A stretch of DNA of 64,000 bases. It comes from Neobacillus notoginsengisoli. GTDB lineage: Bacteria; Bacillota; Bacilli; Bacillales; Cytobacillaceae. The DNA is taken from positions 1 through 64,000 of the forward strand of contig NZ_QWEG01000011.1 of NCBI RefSeq assembly GCF_003515685.1. The letters are read 5' to 3'. Made by a program: the position numbers and the translations under genes. Positions 1-10,117 of the stretch are shown here, piece by piece (the stretch's first letter is position 1; each line of letters opens with the position of its first letter). The notes under the pieces were generated by a model. That model made no database searches. It saw only the letters and a list, made by a program, of their open reading frames with translations, and was not told the origin of the DNA.

Positions 1-125
1 TTACGTTGTCACAGGGCTTCAACCTTAGGATTTCTCCACCAGTTGCCTGTCAGCTAATGAGCGTCTTGGTACTTACTCAGATTGGACTTTCACCAATTAG
101 CAATTAACGGCTTGCCTGGGCACGC
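1..125 (-). mobile_element. 5' end of a group IIC intron (partial, runs off the left edge)
   Basis: Read on the minus strand, this stretch begins GCGTGCCCAGGCAAG and continues with GGTGAAAGTCC, a TTAGCTGACAGGCAACTGGTG block and GAGAAATCCTAAGG. Their order and spacing match domain I of group IIC introns as I remember them from the Oceanobacillus iheyensis intron (GUGUGCCCGGCA, GGUGAGAGUCC, GCAAGGGUGUCC, GGAAUCUGAAGG). Group IIC introns characteristically insert just downstream of intrinsic terminators in the sense orientation, and here the proposed 5' splice site lies about 14 nt after the spoVK terminator stem on the same strand. The reverse transcriptase ORF and the 3' end would lie outside the window. 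It could instead be a decayed fragment. No ORF is called here. Confidence 0.65.
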
Positions 126-133
126 AATAACTC

Positions 134-152
134 AAAAAGGCCGTTTCCGGCC
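134..152 (-). terminator. Intrinsic terminator of spoVK
   Basis: On the minus strand a GGCCG/CGGCC stem with a GAAA loop is followed by TTTTTGAG. It begins a few bases after the spoVK stop codon and directly precedes the presumed group II intron. Confidence 0.8.
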
Positions 153-155
153 CTC

Positions 156-1103
156 CTACGTTTCTTCCAAAATCAAATCGTTGCTGCGGAGTGTCATTAG
201 CTCATATCTGTCATATCTATTTTGCAAAAGGAGCCTCATTGCCTGTGCCCGGATCGTTTTTTCAATCACATTTCTGATGTAACGGCCGTTTGAGAAGCCG
301 TTTGGTGGCATGATTGCTTTTACCCAAATAAGATGGTCACGGAGCTTCCGTTCGGCTTCACTGCTCAGAATATATTCCCGTTCCTTTACCATTCTATCAG
401 CTATCTCCATTAGCTGGTCAATGCGGTAATCAGGAAAATCTATTACAAGCGGAAATCTCGAATGAAGTCCCGGATTCAGCGAAAGGAAATAGTCCATTTC
501 CCGCGAATAGCCCGCAAGAATAAGAATGAATTCATGCTGTTTATCCTCCATATGCTTGACGAGAGTATCGATTGCTTCCTTGCCAAAATCTTTTTCTCCG
601 CCCCTGCCTAGAGAATAGGCTTCATCAATAAATAAAATGCCGCCTAATGCTTTTTTAATCAGATCACGCGTTTTCTGAGCGGTATGGCCAATATATTCAC
701 CAACAAGATCAGCACGTTCTGCTTCGATTAGATGCCCTTTGGAGAGGACATCCATTTTCAAAAAAAGCTTTCCAATCAGCCGGGCAACCGTTGTTTTGCC
801 TGTACCGGGATTTCCTTTAAACATCATGTGGAGTGCCTGTTTTTTGGCTTTTAAACCCGCTTCTTCCCTTTTTTTATTTATATAAATCCAGGCATAGATT
901 TCTTTTATCGTCCTTTTCATTTCCTCCATGCCGACAAGCGTACCAAGCTCCTCCTCAATTTCCTTTAAAGCGGCATGCTCGCTCTTTGCGATGCCGGGCG
1001 GGAGGAAGGTTTCATGGGGAACCGCGGCCGGAGTCTTCCGTTTTTGGGTATTCAAGACGATGCTGATCTGGCCATTTTCTTTCATGCGCATAGGCTGATC
1101 CAA
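156..1103 (-). CDS. spoVK: Stage V sporulation protein K, AAA+ ATPase
   Basis: SpoVK-type AAA ATPase needed for late spore maturation; its exact substrate is unknown. The Walker A motif is GNPGTGKTT, Walker B is ILFIDEAYSL, and the C-terminal half carries the sensor/arginine-finger region (NPGLHSRFP), with very high similarity to remembered B. subtilis SpoVK. I place the start at TTG 1103: AGGAGAGG lies 7 nt upstream, and the 315-aa product then aligns with the B. subtilis N terminus up to the NGQI motif. The open frame continues 18 codons upstream to an ATG at 1157 without a good ribosome site. The gene follows hfq and has its own terminator. A sigma-E promoter is expected from family knowledge, but I cannot identify one confidently. 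Confidence 0.95.
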   Translation of the reverse strand: MDQPMRMKENGQISIVLNTQKRKTPAAVPHETFLPPGIAKSEHAALKEIEEELGTLVGMEEMKRTIKEIYAWIYINKKREEAGLKAKKQALHMMFKGNPGTGKTTVARLIGKLFLKMDVLSKGHLIEAERADLVGEYIGHTAQKTRDLIKKALGGILFIDEAYSLGRGGEKDFGKEAIDTLVKHMEDKQHEFILILAGYSREMDYFLSLNPGLHSRFPLVIDFPDYRIDQLMEIADRMVKEREYILSSEAERKLRDHLIWVKAIMPPNGFSNGRYIRNVIEKTIRAQAMRLLLQNRYDRYELMTLRSNDLILEET

Positions 1104-1270
1104 AGCGTTCACCTCTCCTAAAAAACAGTATACGCATTCTGGGCTGTGCGGTTCCATGTCCTGTCTAAGAAAGGTCCATAGTTGGAACGTGGCAAATCGA
1201 GATGATAGCCGGAAAGAAACTCCTTCTAATAATAATATTCAACCTTTAATAAATCATTTCAGCAAATTAA

Positions 1271-1296
1271 AAAAGGCCTGAAAGTTCAGGCCTTCT
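1271..1296 (-). terminator. Terminator of miaA-hfq
   Basis: On the minus strand AGGCCTGAA and TTCAGGCCT form a stem followed by seven T. It lies about 20 nt after the hfq stop codon. A-rich flanks may make it work in both directions. Confidence 0.85.
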
Positions 1297-1316
1297 TTTA
1301 TCAAAATCCAGTCGGA

Positions 1317-1547
1317 TTATTGTCCTTCCAAGTCGAGCTGGACATTCCGTGCTGGTGCAAATGTCGAAATGGCATGCTTGTACACGAGTTGCTGCTTTCC
1401 TTCTGATTCAAACAAAACGGTAAAATTATCGAACCCTTTGATTTGCCCCCTTAACTGGAATCCATTTAAAAGGAACACGGTCACATTGGTGTTTTCCTTT
1501 CTAAGCTGGTTTAAGAACTGATCCTGGATATTAATGGCTGTTTTCAT
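1317..1547 (-). CDS. hfq: RNA chaperone Hfq
   Basis: A 76-aa Sm-like protein that forms hexameric rings and binds small RNAs and A-rich mRNA. It has the Sm1 region ([22 protein letters not shown]) and the Sm2 signature YKHAISTF near residues 56-63. The length matches Bacillus Hfq (73 aa). The start has AGGAGGA a few nt upstream. It lies 29 bp downstream of miaA on the same strand, the conserved miaA-hfq pair, and is followed by a terminator, so it is probably co-transcribed with miaA. Confidence 0.97.
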   Translation of the reverse strand: MKTAINIQDQFLNQLRKENTNVTVFLLNGFQLRGQIKGFDNFTVLFESEGKQQLVYKHAISTFAPARNVQLDLEGQ

Positions 1548-1576
1548 GTAAAAATCCTCCTCTTTTATCTCTACTG

Positions 1577-2539
1577 TTATGTATTCGATTTTAGTTGAAG
1601 CTTTCCTTCAATAACCTTAAAAATTTCGCTAACTTTTTTTGAAAAGTCCGTCTCCGCTGTCATATTAACCCATTCCACATCCATTTTATTTCGAAACCAG
1701 GTTAGCTGACGCTTCGCATAGCGCCGCGTATTTTGTTTCAAGATCTCAATCGACTCTTCCAAAGTGGTTTTCCCATCCAAATAATCATAAATTTCCTTAT
1801 AGCCAATTGCCTTAATGGATTGGCAATCTCGAAGCCCCTGATTGTATAGGCTCTGGACTTCTTCAATCAAGCCTTCCGAAACCATCTTGTCCACCCGCTG
1901 ATTTATTCGATCATAAAGCTTTTCCCGATCCATGGTCAGCCCAATAACCGCAGCATCATATTTTTGCCCAGGCTGATTGTGCTTCCTGTTCTCTTCCAAC
2001 GGCATTCCTGAAGACTTGATAATTTCCAATGCCCGTATGACCCTGCGCACATTGTTCGGATGGAGGTGTTCAGCGGCTCGGGGATCAAGTAAAGCCAACT
2101 CGCGATGGACAGCCTCATTTCCTTCCTCCCGCGCCAGCTTCTCAAGCCTCTCGCGGAACGCCGGGTCAGCTGGAGATTCGGTAAATTCGTAATCATAAAG
2201 AACCGACTGGATATAAAGACCCGTCCCGCCGACAATGATCGGAAGTTTTCCTCTTAATGAAATATCTGTTATTTTTTCTTCAACAAGACTTTGGAACTCG
2301 GCAACGGAAAAAACCTCATCAGGATTTCGGATATCAATTAAATGATGAGGAATGCCTTCCATTTCTCCGGGCGTTACTTTTGCTGTCCCGATATCCATTC
2401 CTCTGTATATTTGCATGGAATCCCCGCTTATCACCTCGCCGTTGAAATGTTTCGCTATTTCAATGCCCAACTTTGTTTTACCCACAGCTGTCGGGCCGAT
2501 GATCGCAACTATTTTTTGCTTCCTTTCCAAAACACTCAC
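1577..2539 (-). CDS. miaA: tRNA dimethylallyltransferase MiaA
   Basis: Transfers a dimethylallyl group to N6 of A37 in tRNAs reading UNN codons; MiaB, also in this window, then methylthiolates the product. The P-loop is GPTAVGKT, followed by [17 protein letters not shown] (DSxQ substrate motif) and GGTGLY. Two GTG starts are possible, at 2551 and 2539. I prefer 2539 because GGAGG sits 5 nt upstream of it and overlaps the first GTG; this gives 320 aa against about 314 in B. subtilis. A sigma-A promoter lies just upstream. Confidence 0.96.
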   Translation of the reverse strand: MSVLERKQKIVAIIGPTAVGKTKLGIEIAKHFNGEVISGDSMQIYRGMDIGTAKVTPGEMEGIPHHLIDIRNPDEVFSVAEFQSLVEEKITDISLRGKLPIIVGGTGLYIQSVLYDYEFTESPADPAFRERLEKLAREEGNEAVHRELALLDPRAAEHLHPNNVRRVIRALEIIKSSGMPLEENRKHNQPGQKYDAAVIGLTMDREKLYDRINQRVDKMVSEGLIEEVQSLYNQGLRDCQSIKAIGYKEIYDYLDGKTTLEESIEILKQNTRRYAKRQLTWFRNKMDVEWVNMTAETDFSKKVSEIFKVIEGKLQLKSNT

Positions 2540-2565
2540 ACTGCCCTCCACTGTCAGATGACACT

Positions 2566-2594
2566 ATTATACACAATGCACCCGACTTAACCAA
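2566..2594 (-). promoter_or_regulatory. Probable sigma-A promoter of miaA-hfq
   Basis: On the minus strand TTGGTT (2589-2594) and a perfect TATAAT (2566-2571) are separated by 17 bp, about 30 bp upstream of the preferred miaA start. The -35 box is only a partial match to TTGACA. Confidence 0.65.
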
Positions 2595-2659
2595 AATTCA
2601 TGCAAACCACCATAGAATTATTATCAAAGAATCAAGTCATTATGCTTTTTTCGCAAACT

Positions 2660-2688
2660 TTGCATAATTTTACATGTTTCTTTACATT
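2660..2688 (+). promoter_or_regulatory. Candidate promoter of mreBH
   Basis: TTGCAT (2660-2665) and TACATT (2683-2688) are 17 bp apart, about 165 bp before mreBH. The -35 overlaps two competing inverted repeats: ATTATGC/GCATAAT (2639-2668) and GCAAA/TTTGC (2653-2663). In B. subtilis mreBH depends on sigma-I; I could not recognise a sigma-I motif here. Confidence 0.35.
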
Positions 2689-2853
2689 TCGATAACGATT
2701 CCATGACAAACGCGCATCTACCCACAAACCAATGGTAGTCTAATAGAAGTCTATTTAGTGAGAAGTTTTTTTCTCTAACTAGTGTATAAAAGGTATTGTC
2801 CGGGCTGTTCATCCTGCCTTCAGGGACTGAAAGAATAGGGGGATTTATGAAAT

Positions 2854-3861
2854 ATGTTGTCAAATGCTGAAATTGGTATTGATTTAGGTACCGCCAATAT
2901 TCTCGTTTATAGCAAAAATAAAGGAATTGCGCTTAATGAGCCGTCAGTTGTTGCCATCGATACTGAAACAAAAACTGTGCTGGCGGTTGGGAAAGAAGCA
3001 AAGGAAATGATTGGGAAAACTCCCGGCAAAATCGTCGCGATTCGTCCTCTAAAGGATGGCGTCATCGCTGATTACGATGTGACTACCGAGCTGCTAACCC
3101 ACATAATGAGAAAAGCATCCAAAAAAATCGGCCTTTCCATCCGCAAACCAGATGTTGTCGTATGCACGCCTTCCGGTTCGACCAGTGTTGAACGCAGGGC
3201 AATCCATGATGCAGTCAGGAATGCTGGCGCCAAAAAAATCCATCTTATTGAAGAACCCGTCGCTGCCGCGATTGGGGCTGGGATGCCTGTAGATGAGCCA
3301 GTTGCCAACGTGATTGTTGATATCGGTGGTGGAACAACAGAAGTAGCGATTATTTCTTTTGGTGGAGTTGTTGCCTGCCATTCAATCAGGGTTGCCGGCG
3401 ACCGTTTGGACGAGGACATTATTAAGCATGTCCGAAATGAATATAATGTGCTGATTGGCGAGCGCACCGCTGAACTAATCAAAATGGAAATCGGCTATGC
3501 GCTTGTGGATCACCAAGAGTTAAAATTGGAGATCCGCGGCCGGGACCTTGTAACAGGACTTCCGAAGACGATTACCCTTTCTTCCTATGAAATCCGGGAA
3601 GCATTAAGGGAACCGCTTTTGCAAATCCTTGAAGCAATCCGGGCGACCCTCGAAGATTGCCCTGCAGAAATGAGCGGCGACATTGTTGACCGCGGGGTCA
3701 TTATTACCGGTGGAGGCGCCCTTATGAAAGGGATGGAAGAGTGGCTATCAAAGGAAATCTTTGTCCCGGTCCACGTCGCCGAAGAACCGCTTGAATCCGT
3801 AGCCATCGGAACCGGCAAGGCTCTCCAGTTTATCGGAAAACTACAGACAGTTGCAAAATAA
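2854..3861 (+). CDS. mreBH: Actin-like rod-shape protein MreBH
   Basis: Bacterial actin homologue that assembles under the membrane, helps place the elongation machinery and, in B. subtilis, directs autolytic enzymes. Actin-fold motifs are visible: phosphate 1 IGIDLGTAN, phosphate 2 [15 protein letters not shown] and adenosine motif [13 protein letters not shown]. At 335 aa it has the MreB family length and resembles B. subtilis MreBH more than MreB or Mbl (for example YSKNKGI and [13 protein letters not shown]). AGGGGGAT precedes ATG 2854. It is one of only three plus-strand genes, divergent from miaA, and has its own terminator. Confidence 0.9.
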   Translation: MLSNAEIGIDLGTANILVYSKNKGIALNEPSVVAIDTETKTVLAVGKEAKEMIGKTPGKIVAIRPLKDGVIADYDVTTELLTHIMRKASKKIGLSIRKPDVVVCTPSGSTSVERRAIHDAVRNAGAKKIHLIEEPVAAAIGAGMPVDEPVANVIVDIGGGTTEVAIISFGGVVACHSIRVAGDRLDEDIIKHVRNEYNVLIGERTAELIKMEIGYALVDHQELKLEIRGRDLVTGLPKTITLSSYEIREALREPLLQILEAIRATLEDCPAEMSGDIVDRGVIITGGGALMKGMEEWLSKEIFVPVHVAEEPLESVAIGTGKALQFIGKLQTVAK

Positions 3862-3872
3862 AGACCCCTTTA

Positions 3873-3905
3873 CGGGCCTCTTCTTCAAAAGAGGTCCGTT
3901 TTTTT
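3873..3905 (+). terminator. Terminator of mreBH
   Basis: CGGGCCTCTT pairs with AAGAGGTCCG (one G-T pair) around a 6-nt loop, followed by seven T. Confidence 0.88.
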
Positions 3906-3934
3906 GCCAAAAGTATCTTTTATCAAATGGTTTC

Positions 3935-4561
3935 TTAATTACCATCCTCTTTCATAATCGCGATGAAGTGGGCGAGGATTCTCGCTGTCAGCCCCCAGAT
4001 GATTCTTCCTTCAAAATGGTAGAAATACTCCTCCATATGCCTCATTCGCCAGTTGTAATTTTTCCCTCCTGCTACATGTTCAAAGGGGAAATTCTCTTCC
4101 GGTTCGGCCTTGAAATGGATCGAATAGATTTCCGGTTTGGCATCTATAAAAAAGCTGAGTGGAACCGCGAAAATTTCGCTTACTTCGGCGGGATTCGGTT
4201 TTATTTTGTCCGCGTCATCAATAAACCCCGCAAATGGATAAATGATCATGCCAAAAGGAGAGATCAAATAGTCCAGAGGGGAAACCCCGCTAATGTCGGC
4301 ACGGCTTAATCCAAGCTCTTCCGTTGTTTCCCTGATAGCTGCCTCTCTTTCGTTAAGGTCATCGGGATCCATCCTTCCACCAGGAAAGCAAATTTCCCCA
4401 GGCTGCCTGCGCAAGTCCATCGAACGCACTTCAAATACAACAGACATCCCCTCTTCTGTTTGGATAAGGGGAAGGAGGACCGCATATTTGGAAAAATTTT
4501 CACTCCCCAATATTTTCGGGGTATGTGCTTTCAATTTTTTCGAAATGATTTCAGGCTTCAT
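3935..4561 (-). CDS. Nudix hydrolase, CoA pyrophosphatase-like (YeaB/NudL family)
   Basis: A 208-aa Nudix protein. The Nudix box starts at FPGGRMDPDD and continues through AAIRETTEELGL. It is preceded by RSMDLRRQPGEICFPGG, which resembles the LLTxR...FPGG motif that marks the CoA-pyrophosphatase subgroup (NudL, B. subtilis YeaB). Such enzymes split CoA into 4'-phosphopantetheine and 3',5'-ADP. It stands alone, convergent with mreBH. Substrate assignment rests on the subgroup motif only. Confidence 0.8.
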   Translation of the reverse strand: MKPEIISKKLKAHTPKILGSENFSKYAVLLPLIQTEEGMSVVFEVRSMDLRRQPGEICFPGGRMDPDDLNEREAAIRETTEELGLSRADISGVSPLDYLISPFGMIIYPFAGFIDDADKIKPNPAEVSEIFAVPLSFFIDAKPEIYSIHFKAEPEENFPFEHVAGGKNYNWRMRHMEEYFYHFEGRIIWGLTARILAHFIAIMKEDGN

Positions 4562-4631
4562 TACTTATCAACTCCACGATACATCTTGCTTTTTCCAATT
4601 TTATCGAAAAAAGACAAGGTATACAACCAAA

Positions 4632-4654
4632 GGTGCTGCTTTGGCGGCAGCACC
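4632..4654 (-). terminator. Probable terminator of ohr
   Basis: GGTGCTGC and GCAGCACC form an 8-bp stem with a 7-nt loop, about 50 nt after the ohr stop codon. The T-run on the minus strand is short (TTTGG). Confidence 0.5.
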
Positions 4655-4703
4655 TTCATTCCAATATATGTTTACACTCCAATTTAGCTTGTCTCGTAAC
4701 GAG

Positions 4704-5129
4704 TTATTCGACTACTTCAAGAGTGACATCAACGTTTCCTCTGGTAGCTTTCGAATACGGGCAAAATTCATGTGCTTTTTGAACAAGTTCTTCCAGCTTG
4801 CCTTTCTCAATTCCCGTCCCTTTAACCTGTAAAGTAACTGCGAGTTTGAAGCCATCATCATCTTCGTCTTTTAATAAGCTTACATTTGCGGTTACTTCAG
4901 AGTCAAACGTAATACGCTCCTTTTTTGCCATGAGCTGCAGGGAGCCATCAAAGCAGGCAGAATAGCCAGCGGCAAAAAGCTCCTCGGGATTTGTTGCTTC
5001 AGGAATCTCTTTCGCCCTCTGCGTGTTCGGATTCGCAATATCAAAATCGATAATTCCATCAGAAGACTTGACGTGTCCTTCCCTTCCTCCAACCGCTGTG
5101 ACAGATGACGTAAATAAAGTTTCACCCAT
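4704..5129 (-). CDS. Organic hydroperoxide resistance protein (Ohr/OsmC family)
   Basis: Thiol peroxidase that reduces organic hydroperoxides. The 141-aa protein has the two family cysteines: Cys59 in YSACFDGSL and Cys123 in FCPYSKATRGN. The latter sequence is typical of Ohr as opposed to plain OsmC. It could correspond to B. subtilis OhrA or OhrB; I cannot decide. AAAGGGG lies about 9 nt before the ATG. No OhrR gene and no OhrR-type TACAATT operator is nearby, which slightly favours the sigma-B-type OhrB. Confidence 0.88.
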   Translation of the reverse strand: MGETLFTSSVTAVGGREGHVKSSDGIIDFDIANPNTQRAKEIPEATNPEELFAAGYSACFDGSLQLMAKKERITFDSEVTANVSLLKDEDDDGFKLAVTLQVKGTGIEKGKLEELVQKAHEFCPYSKATRGNVDVTLEVVE

Positions 5130-5231
5130 TTATCCTATCCCCTTTCCATTTCGTTCTTATCTGTTTTCCACTCATGTGGGAAGCTTAAACGCGATGACCC
5201 TTACACATGGCAGGAAATAACGAGATATGGC

Positions 5232-5266
5232 AAAAAAACATCCTCCCACATCGATTGCAGGAGGAT
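5232..5266 (-). terminator. Terminator of mutS-mutL
   Basis: CATCCTCC/GGAGGATG stem followed on the minus strand by TTTTTTT, just beyond the mutL stop codon. Confidence 0.88.
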
Positions 5267-5273
5267 GCCTTTC

Positions 5274-7253
5274 TTACATTACACGTTTAAACATTTTTTC
5301 CATCTCATAAGAAGAGAAGTGAACGATAACTGGCCGGCCGTGCGGACAGGTGAATGGATCCGACGCGAGGCGGAGTTCATCCAGGAGGGCTTGAATTTCA
5401 TCATTCCGCAGATAATGATTCGCCTTGATCGACCCTTTGCAGCTCATCATGATTGCCGCCTCTTCTCTCAGCTTCTTAAGATCCACCTTCTTCATGGACA
5501 AAAGCTGCTCAATCATTCCTTCAATTACCTCTTTTTCTTCCCCTTGCGGGAGCCACTGGGGATGGGAACGAATAATGAAGCTGTTCGGACCAAAGTCCTC
5601 CAGGAACACACCGACCTTTTCGAGCTCGTCTTTATATTCCATTATTTTCACACATTCATCTGTTGAGTACTCGAATGTAAGCGGAACAAGCAGATCCTGC
5701 AGCTCGTTTGCTACCTGTCCAACCTTTTCTCTAAAAAACTCATATTTGATCCGTTCCTGCGCCGCATGCTGGTCGATGATGTAAAGGCCATTTTCGTTTT
5801 GGGCGAGAATATACGTGCCATGCATTTGCCCTATCGGGTACATGCGCGGCACTCTTTCCAATTGTACTTCTCTTGCTTCATTCGTTGACTGGACACTTAC
5901 GTCACAGGAAGAATCAACAGGAAGATCTTGAGATGTCGCAGTTCTTCCTGTTGGCAAAAGAATTTCCTTTACCTGGCTTGGCAGGCCTGACCACGGGGTT
6001 TCCGATTTCCCAGCCAAGGAACCAACTCCCCCGCTTCCATGGCTGGCATCCTCATCCTTGTCTACCGGACGTTGAAACACGTTGGAAGATGGAGATTCAT
6101 GTCGTAAGTTGCCTTCTTGTCCATACGACTTGAAATTTTCCTTTCGTACGAACTTGCCATCGGCTGGACTGACAGGTTTTACGGTCCGTGCACCTTCAAG
6201 TTCAAAAAAAGTCTGTTCTGATTTAGGCTTTTCCGCTTTTTCCACCTTTACTCCTGATGGGATCAGCAGTCTGTCTTTAAACGAAGTGGAAATTGTATTC
6301 TTAACAAGTTCATAGAGTTCCGCTTCTTTACTGATTCGAACTTCCATTTTGGAAGGATGGACATTGACATCCACGAGGATTGGATCCATTTCAATATTTA
6401 ATAGCGCGATTGGATAGCGCCCTATCGGAAGCAGTGTATGATATCCTTCCATGACAGCTTTCGCAAGGCCAAAGTTTCTGATGAAGCGGCCATTAATCAT
6501 GGTGGAGATATAATTCCTCGATGCCCTTGTTACTTCCGGGAGCGAAGCAAACCCTGAGATACGGTAATCAAGAGATTTGCCTTCAAGCGGGACAAGCATC
6601 TTTGCAATCGCCATACCATAAATAGCAGCGAGGACTTGGCGGACATCTCCGTTCCCATTTGTATGCAGCAGCCTTTTTCCGTTATGAGTAAGCCTGAAGG
6701 AAACCTCTGGGTGGGATAAGGCGAGCCGATTTACGAGATCCGTGATGTTGCCGAGTTCAGTATGAATCGTTCTCACATACTTCAGGCGCGCCGGTGTATT
6801 GAAAAACAAATCTGTCACAGTAATATCCGTTCCTCTTCGGCTTGATGTCTTTTCAAAGGCGGTTTCCTTGCCGCCTTCTACGACAATCCTCGTACCAGCC
6901 GAATCACCAGTCGAAGTATTCATCTCCAGACGCGATACAGAAGCGATACTAGGCAGGGCCTCCCCCCTGAATCCGAGCGTCCGGATGCGGAATAAATCGG
7001 TCTCATCTTTAATTTTGCTTGTGGCATGGCGGTGGAAGGCTTTCGAAACATCTTCTTCCACAATTCCTTCCCCATTATCGATGATCCTGATTTTTGTGAG
7101 GCCTGCCTCTTCGACATCTATTTCAATTACAGTGCTTCCTGCGTCAAGCGAGTTTTCAACGAGTTCCTTGACGACAGAAGCCGGACGCTCGACAACTTCG
7201 CCAGCCGCAATTTTATTCGATAAGGCGTTATCAAGCTGAATGATTTTTCCCAT
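5274..7253 (-). CDS. mutL: DNA mismatch repair endonuclease MutL
   Basis: 659-aa GHKL ATPase that couples mismatch recognition by MutS to strand incision. N-terminal ATPase motifs: [29 protein letters not shown] low-complexity linker of about 130 residues is centred near residue 400. The C-terminal domain has the endonuclease metal motif [12 protein letters not shown] (DQHAx2Ex4E), plus SCKGSIKAN and CPHGRPV, as expected in bacteria without MutH. It lies 14 bp downstream of mutS in the usual mutS-mutL operon. Confidence 0.98.
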   Translation of the reverse strand: MGKIIQLDNALSNKIAAGEVVERPASVVKELVENSLDAGSTVIEIDVEEAGLTKIRIIDNGEGIVEEDVSKAFHRHATSKIKDETDLFRIRTLGFRGEALPSIASVSRLEMNTSTGDSAGTRIVVEGGKETAFEKTSSRRGTDITVTDLFFNTPARLKYVRTIHTELGNITDLVNRLALSHPEVSFRLTHNGKRLLHTNGNGDVRQVLAAIYGMAIAKMLVPLEGKSLDYRISGFASLPEVTRASRNYISTMINGRFIRNFGLAKAVMEGYHTLLPIGRYPIALLNIEMDPILVDVNVHPSKMEVRISKEAELYELVKNTISTSFKDRLLIPSGVKVEKAEKPKSEQTFFELEGARTVKPVSPADGKFVRKENFKSYGQEGNLRHESPSSNVFQRPVDKDEDASHGSGGVGSLAGKSETPWSGLPSQVKEILLPTGRTATSQDLPVDSSCDVSVQSTNEAREVQLERVPRMYPIGQMHGTYILAQNENGLYIIDQHAAQERIKYEFFREKVGQVANELQDLLVPLTFEYSTDECVKIMEYKDELEKVGVFLEDFGPNSFIIRSHPQWLPQGEEKEVIEGMIEQLLSMKKVDLKKLREEAAIMMSCKGSIKANHYLRNDEIQALLDELRLASDPFTCPHGRPVIVHFSSYEMEKMFKRVM

Positions 7254-7267
7254 TCGGTCACCCCCGG

Positions 7268-9886
7268 CTAATTTTTAATTTTCTTTTGCAATTCATAAAG
7301 GACATTGATCGCCTGCAACGGGGTTAAATCTAAAATATCCAACTCGCGGATTTTCTCGATTACGTTCTTTTCCTTGCCGCTAAACTCCTGTTTCTTTGCC
7401 TTAACAGGCTCAGCAAAGAAGGAAAGCTGAGCCGTTCCGGATGACGGGGCAACAGCCTCATTCACTTCAGACGTTCCATCCGGCATGGCCGGAACCGGCT
7501 CTTCGATTTTTGCCTGCTCGAGCGAGGTAAGGATTTCGTTCGCACGGATAATCAGTTCTTTCGGAAGCCCCGCCAATTCAGCGACATGGATGCCATAGCT
7601 TTTATCTGCCGGCCCTTCCTTAATTTTGTGAAGGAAAACCACCTTGCCTTGATGTTCAATCGCGCTCACATGTACATTATGAAGCCTGTCAAGTTCGTCC
7701 TCCAGGACAGTCAATTCGTGGTAGTGGGTTGAAAACAGTGTTTTCGAGCCAATCCAATTATGAACATGCTCAATAATAGCCTGGGCAAGCGCCATTCCAT
7801 CATACGTGGAGGTTCCGCGTCCGATTTCATCGAATAAAATAAGGCTATCCTGGGTCGCATTTGCAATTGCATTTTTAGCCTCCAGCATTTCAACCATAAA
7901 TGTACTTTGGCCGGATACAAGGTCGTCCGCCGCGCCAATCCTCGTGAAAACTTGGTCGAAGACTGGCAGGACCGCTTTAGTTGCCGGTACATAACAGCCA
8001 ATTTGCGCGAGTATGGCCGTCAGAGCCACCTGGCGCATATATGTGCTTTTACCTGACATGTTCGGGCCGGTAATCAGGAGAATTTCACGGTCTCCATTCA
8101 TTTTGCAGCTATTCGGGACATATTCCTGGGAATCGAGCACCTTTTCTACAACTGGGTGCCTTCCTTCTTCAATCAAAATCTCCCGGTTATCCGAGAATTC
8201 AGGTTTTACATATTTTCGTTCTTCACTGACTTCCGCAAAGCTTTGCAGCACATCCATCTCGCTGACTACTTTTGCCAATGCTTGAAGTCTTGGGATTTGT
8301 TCCTTGATCCTGTCACGTATCTCGCTGAACAGCTCATATTCAAGCTCCCCGCATTTTTCTTCCGCTTCGAGAATCAGTGCTTCTTTTTCCTTCAACTCCG
8401 GTGTAATGAACCGCTCGGCATTTGCAAGCGTCTGCTTGCGCTCATACTGGCCTTCTTTCAAAAGATGAAGGTTCGCCCTAGTAATCTCAATATAGTAGCC
8501 AAAAACCCTGTTGTAGCCTATTTTAAGAGACCGGATCCCGGTCCTATCCCGTTCTTCCCTTTCAAGCTGGGCAATCCACGATTTCCCATTCCGGCTTGCA
8601 TCTCGATACTGGTCAAGCTGTTCATTAAAACCATCGCGTATGATATTTCCTTCCTTGATTGAAATCGGCGGATTATCGACAATGGATTGTTCCAGCAAAT
8701 CGACAATCTCTTCACAATAATCCAGCTTCCGGGCCAGGTCGATCGTCTCTTCTCCTTGAGTGCGGGAAAGGATTTCATGAAGATAAGGAATTTGTTGAAG
8801 GGACCTGAGCAACTGTCTCAAGTCACGGGCGTTCACATTTCCAAATGCGATCCTGCCGGCAAGCCTTTCTAGGTCATATACTTCCTTTAGCCCTTCCTGA
8901 AGTTCCTTCCTCTCAAAATAAGCATTCATAAATTGGCCGGTCACTGAGAGTCTTCGTTCGATCTCTTCCCTGTCGATGCGCGGCCTATCAACCCATTGCT
9001 TAAGAAGCCTTCCACCCATCGCTGTCTTTGTTTCATCAAGCAGCCAGAGTAACGAACCCTTCTTTCCTTTTGAGCGGATTGTTTCTGTCAGCTCCAGATT
9101 GTGTTTTGAATAGTAGTCAATTTTCATATACTGGTGGACCTGGTAAGTTGTTACCGGCTGCAAGTGGGTCAAGCTCCGCTTTTGGGTGCGGTGTAAATAG
9201 TTGAACAGTCTCGCCACAGTCACCTTGAATTTATCCTGGTTCAAATCTTCTGTAAGCGTGGAATAAGCCTCATCCAATCCCGTCTGCTCTTCATACGAGA
9301 TCGCAAGCACATTCCGGTCCCTCATTTTCTTTTGCAGCCCTTCATCAAGGTCTGCTGAAATGACGACCTCTTTTGCGCCGAGAACGGAAATTTCATTCAG
9401 GACTTCTTCTTCTTTTGCAGGCAGAAGGGTGACTCTGCTTTCGCCAGTGGACAAATCGGCATAGGCGAATCCGTATGTACCATCTGAAAAATGGGTTACA
9501 GTCGCTAAATAGTTATTTTCTTTTTCATGGAGGCTTCGGCCTTCCATGACTGTTCCCGGGGTAATCAGCTGGATAACTTCCCGGCGGACAATCCCTTTTG
9601 CCTGTGTTGGATCCTCTGTCTGTTCACAAATGGCTACTTTATAGCCCTTTTCTATTAAACGTTCAATATAGGTTGGAGCAGAATGGTAGGGGACACCGCA
9701 CATCGGAATCCTTTCTTCTGTCCCCCCCTCCCTGCTTGTCAGGGTAATCTCCAGTTCCTGCGCAGCCCTGAGCGCATCTTCAAAGAACATTTCGTAAAAA
9801 TCGCCTAGGCGGAAAAATAAAAAGGCATCCTGGTACTCTGCCTTTATCTTTAAATATTGTTGGATCATCGGCGTGTAAGCTGCCAT
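7268..9886 (-). CDS. mutS: DNA mismatch recognition ATPase MutS
   Basis: Binds mispaired and looped DNA and recruits MutL. The mismatch-reading motif is GDFYEMF near residue 35. Walker A is [10 protein letters not shown], the signature region [11 protein letters not shown], Walker [16 protein letters not shown]. Start is ATG 9886 ([12 protein letters not shown]), with TTGGAGG 5 nt upstream; the open frame four codons further upstream only covers the ribosome site. The 872-aa length is normal. The promoter should lie in the 230-bp divergent region shared with the cupin gene, but I see no convincing one. Confidence 0.98.
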   Translation of the reverse strand: MAAYTPMIQQYLKIKAEYQDAFLFFRLGDFYEMFFEDALRAAQELEITLTSREGGTEERIPMCGVPYHSAPTYIERLIEKGYKVAICEQTEDPTQAKGIVRREVIQLITPGTVMEGRSLHEKENNYLATVTHFSDGTYGFAYADLSTGESRVTLLPAKEEEVLNEISVLGAKEVVISADLDEGLQKKMRDRNVLAISYEEQTGLDEAYSTLTEDLNQDKFKVTVARLFNYLHRTQKRSLTHLQPVTTYQVHQYMKIDYYSKHNLELTETIRSKGKKGSLLWLLDETKTAMGGRLLKQWVDRPRIDREEIERRLSVTGQFMNAYFERKELQEGLKEVYDLERLAGRIAFGNVNARDLRQLLRSLQQIPYLHEILSRTQGEETIDLARKLDYCEEIVDLLEQSIVDNPPISIKEGNIIRDGFNEQLDQYRDASRNGKSWIAQLEREERDRTGIRSLKIGYNRVFGYYIEITRANLHLLKEGQYERKQTLANAERFITPELKEKEALILEAEEKCGELEYELFSEIRDRIKEQIPRLQALAKVVSEMDVLQSFAEVSEERKYVKPEFSDNREILIEEGRHPVVEKVLDSQEYVPNSCKMNGDREILLITGPNMSGKSTYMRQVALTAILAQIGCYVPATKAVLPVFDQVFTRIGAADDLVSGQSTFMVEMLEAKNAIANATQDSLILFDEIGRGTSTYDGMALAQAIIEHVHNWIGSKTLFSTHYHELTVLEDELDRLHNVHVSAIEHQGKVVFLHKIKEGPADKSYGIHVAELAGLPKELIIRANEILTSLEQAKIEEPVPAMPDGTSEVNEAVAPSSGTAQLSFFAEPVKAKKQEFSGKEKNVIEKIRELDILDLTPLQAINVLYELQKKIKN

Positions 9887-10117
9887 TTTAGCCTCCAAAA
9901 TTACATGTTATATGTTTTTTTATTCGAGTTCCTTCGACAATCTATTATAGCATAAATCCCTCCTTATCCGGTCCGGAGAAACGCATTTTGTTCTTTTGGA
10001 CGGCAAAAACCAACTGGAAACAAGGGTGAGTTGTTTAATTATTCAGTTTTTAGGGAAGAATTCCATAGATTAAGACAAGAGAAAAATGTGGATATGACTG
10101 ATATCGGGAGGGTTGGT

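Noticed and set aside
2700-2853. Sigma-I promoter for mreBH
   Set aside because: Expected from B. subtilis, but no ACCCCC/CGAA-like pair with suitable spacing is present.
2624-2863. 79-codon minus-strand ORF overlapping the mreBH start
   Set aside because: It covers the mreBH promoter region, has no good ribosome site and its sequence resembles no protein; the divergent miaA and mreBH genes explain the region.
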